Of a stretch of 22,546 nt of DNA, positions 21,717 to 22,546 are shown in pieces. The stretch spans positions 1-22,546 of the forward strand of contig JAFADH010000036.1 in assembly GCA_023424995.1 (NCBI GenBank), read 5' to 3'. Within the stretch, counting starts at the first letter, position 1; every line of letters begins with the position of its first letter. The notes beneath the pieces were generated by a model. That model worked only from the letters and a program-made list of their open reading frames with translations, did no database searches and was not told the DNA's origin. The stretch comes from Bacillota bacterium (GTDB taxonomy: Bacteria > Bacillota > Clostridia > Lachnospirales > Lachnospiraceae). The position numbers and the translations under genes are program-made.

Positions 21717-22442
21717 TTATGTCGGCATGATAGAGACTTCTACCCTTTCAGCAATAATTTCCTCACCGTTCCATTTCAAGTAAGTTTGCACGGCACCAAG
21801 GTTATCAGAATTGTTTATTCCGATAATCCGCTGATAGGCCAGCAATTGATACAAACCATTATAATCATTGACAAGCGGATATAACGCACCGAGAGCTAGA
21901 ACGCTTCCTTCAGTTGGTTTTAGGAGTTTGCCATTATTATCATATACTCCGGCTTCTAGATACATAGCCATATTGCCGCTTACGTCTATGATGAATTTAA
22001 GATTACCTTGTAAACTGGATACCGCAACCTTAAAATTGTCAAGGAAAACAGCTCTGTACATCAAGTTATTATTAAAATTATCGGAATCAAACAATAATAA
22101 AGGAGTATTGTTCCTAACCGTATAAAGATAGGCAAAAATATATCCGCCGCTGCCGCCGGAATCAATGTTGACCAATATATCCAATTGCTGTTTCGACGTG
22201 AAATTACCGAGAAACAATTGAGCATTGTATCCACCGGCATTAGTCAGAGGGATCCATATAAATGTATTTGTTCTACCGTCTTGGACTGCGATTGCTATAT
22301 TATCGGCATAAATATCAGCAGGAGTTGTTTTTTGGCCTACAAGATATACACTGTCGGAAATTAAATCACCATTTATGTCTCCTGACTTGAAATCGAGGAT
22401 ATACGTGTTGTTAGATACGGGTGCCTCATACTGATCAAACAT
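21717..22442 (-). CDS. FG-GAP/VCBS-repeat-like hypothetical protein
   Basis: The protein has 241 residues. The N-terminal part has DFKSGDINGDLISDSVYLVG, the Asp-rich calcium-loop pattern of FG-GAP/VCBS beta-propeller repeats, and a second loop-like stretch is NIDSGGSGGYIFAYLYTV. The rest is beta-rich with a helical stretch near the end (LYQLLAYQRIIG). There is no signal peptide or membrane segment, so it may be cytoplasmic, spore-associated or exported by another route. The ATG at 22442 has AGAGGT nine bases upstream on its strand. It is the only minus-strand gene in the window and converges with the XRE gene. Similar proteins are common and uncharacterised in spore-forming Clostridia and Bacilli. 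Confidence 0.75.
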   Translation of the reverse strand: MFDQYEAPVSNNTYILDFKSGDINGDLISDSVYLVGQKTTPADIYADNIAIAVQDGRTNTFIWIPLTNAGGYNAQLFLGNFTSKQQLDILVNIDSGGSGGYIFAYLYTVRNNTPLLLFDSDNFNNNLMYRAVFLDNFKVAVSSLQGNLKFIIDVSGNMAMYLEAGVYDNNGKLLKPTEGSVLALGALYPLVNDYNGLYQLLAYQRIIGINNSDNLGAVQTYLKWNGEEIIAERVEVSIMPT

Positions 22443-22465
22443 AAGGAGTACCTCTTACTTTACTT

Positions 22466-22494
22466 ATTATACTATATTTTATTCAGAATGCGTA
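22466..22494 (-). promoter_or_regulatory. weak promoter candidate for the minus-strand gene
   Basis: On the minus strand TATAAT (22471 to 22466) lies 23 bases before the start codon. The -35 region 17 bases upstream reads TACGCA, a poor match. The sequence beyond it to the window edge is uninformative. Confidence 0.3.
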
Positions 22495-22546
22495 AGCGGT
22501 AAATCATACGTACCGACAACCAAAAAACAAAGCCGCCAGATGATGG

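Noticed and set aside
1..22546. CRISPR array, rRNA or tRNA genes
   Set aside because: No regularly spaced direct repeats and no RNA-gene structure were seen on either strand.

Overview
The window looks like part of the chromosome, or an accessory island, of an anaerobic member of the Bacillota, probably class Clostridia. The grounds are strong AGGAGG-type ribosome sites, several TTG and GTG starts, hairpin-plus-T-run terminators, mixed base composition, and the families present (DtxR-like regulator, FecBCD-type importer, YhbS-like GNAT, Firmicute-type XRE and MerR proteins). I cannot name a species.

Layout. 1-0.9 kb: one multi-pass membrane protein gene with its own terminator. 1.0-11.6 kb: a metal-uptake and nitrogenase-like locus. 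It holds an AraC regulator with its own promoter, then a long same-strand run: substrate-binding lipoprotein, ABC exporter half-transporter, two FecCD permeases, a FecE ATPase, a NifH-like iron protein, a NifD-like protein, a NifK-like protein and a DtxR-type regulator. Many joints overlap by 1-4 bases. The araC and lipoprotein promoters carry the same dyad (GTTAG-N6-CTAAC), a plausible site for the DtxR-type protein at the operon's end. 11.6-13.6 kb: relics, comprising a truncated element-type sigma-factor gene, an unrecognised frame with two amber stops, a MerR fragment and a broken phosphotransferase. 13.7-21.4 kb: an AT-richer, all-plus-strand series of single-gene units (AlkZ-like protein, frameshifted P-loop kinase, flavin-reductase-like protein, GNAT, two APH-fold kinases, an XRE-fusion protein). 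Several are separated by a recurring intergenic module of T-rich motif, terminator and sometimes promoter. 21.7-22.4 kb: a minus-strand FG-GAP/VCBS-like protein, separated from the rest by a large two-way fold-back.

How the genes may work together. The lipoprotein, permeases and ATPase should import an iron chelate or metallo-tetrapyrrole. The NifH-like protein can pass electrons, with ATP hydrolysis, to a two-subunit component whose cysteines (three in one subunit, one in the other) suggest a single bridging [4Fe-4S] cluster as in dark protochlorophyllide reductase, not P- and M-clusters. No cofactor-assembly genes are visible. The best inference is a reductase acting on something connected with the imported ligand; the substrate is unknown and nitrogen fixation is unlikely. 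This is the most interesting system in the window. The downstream array of resistance-type enzymes and its repeated intergenic module is the second.
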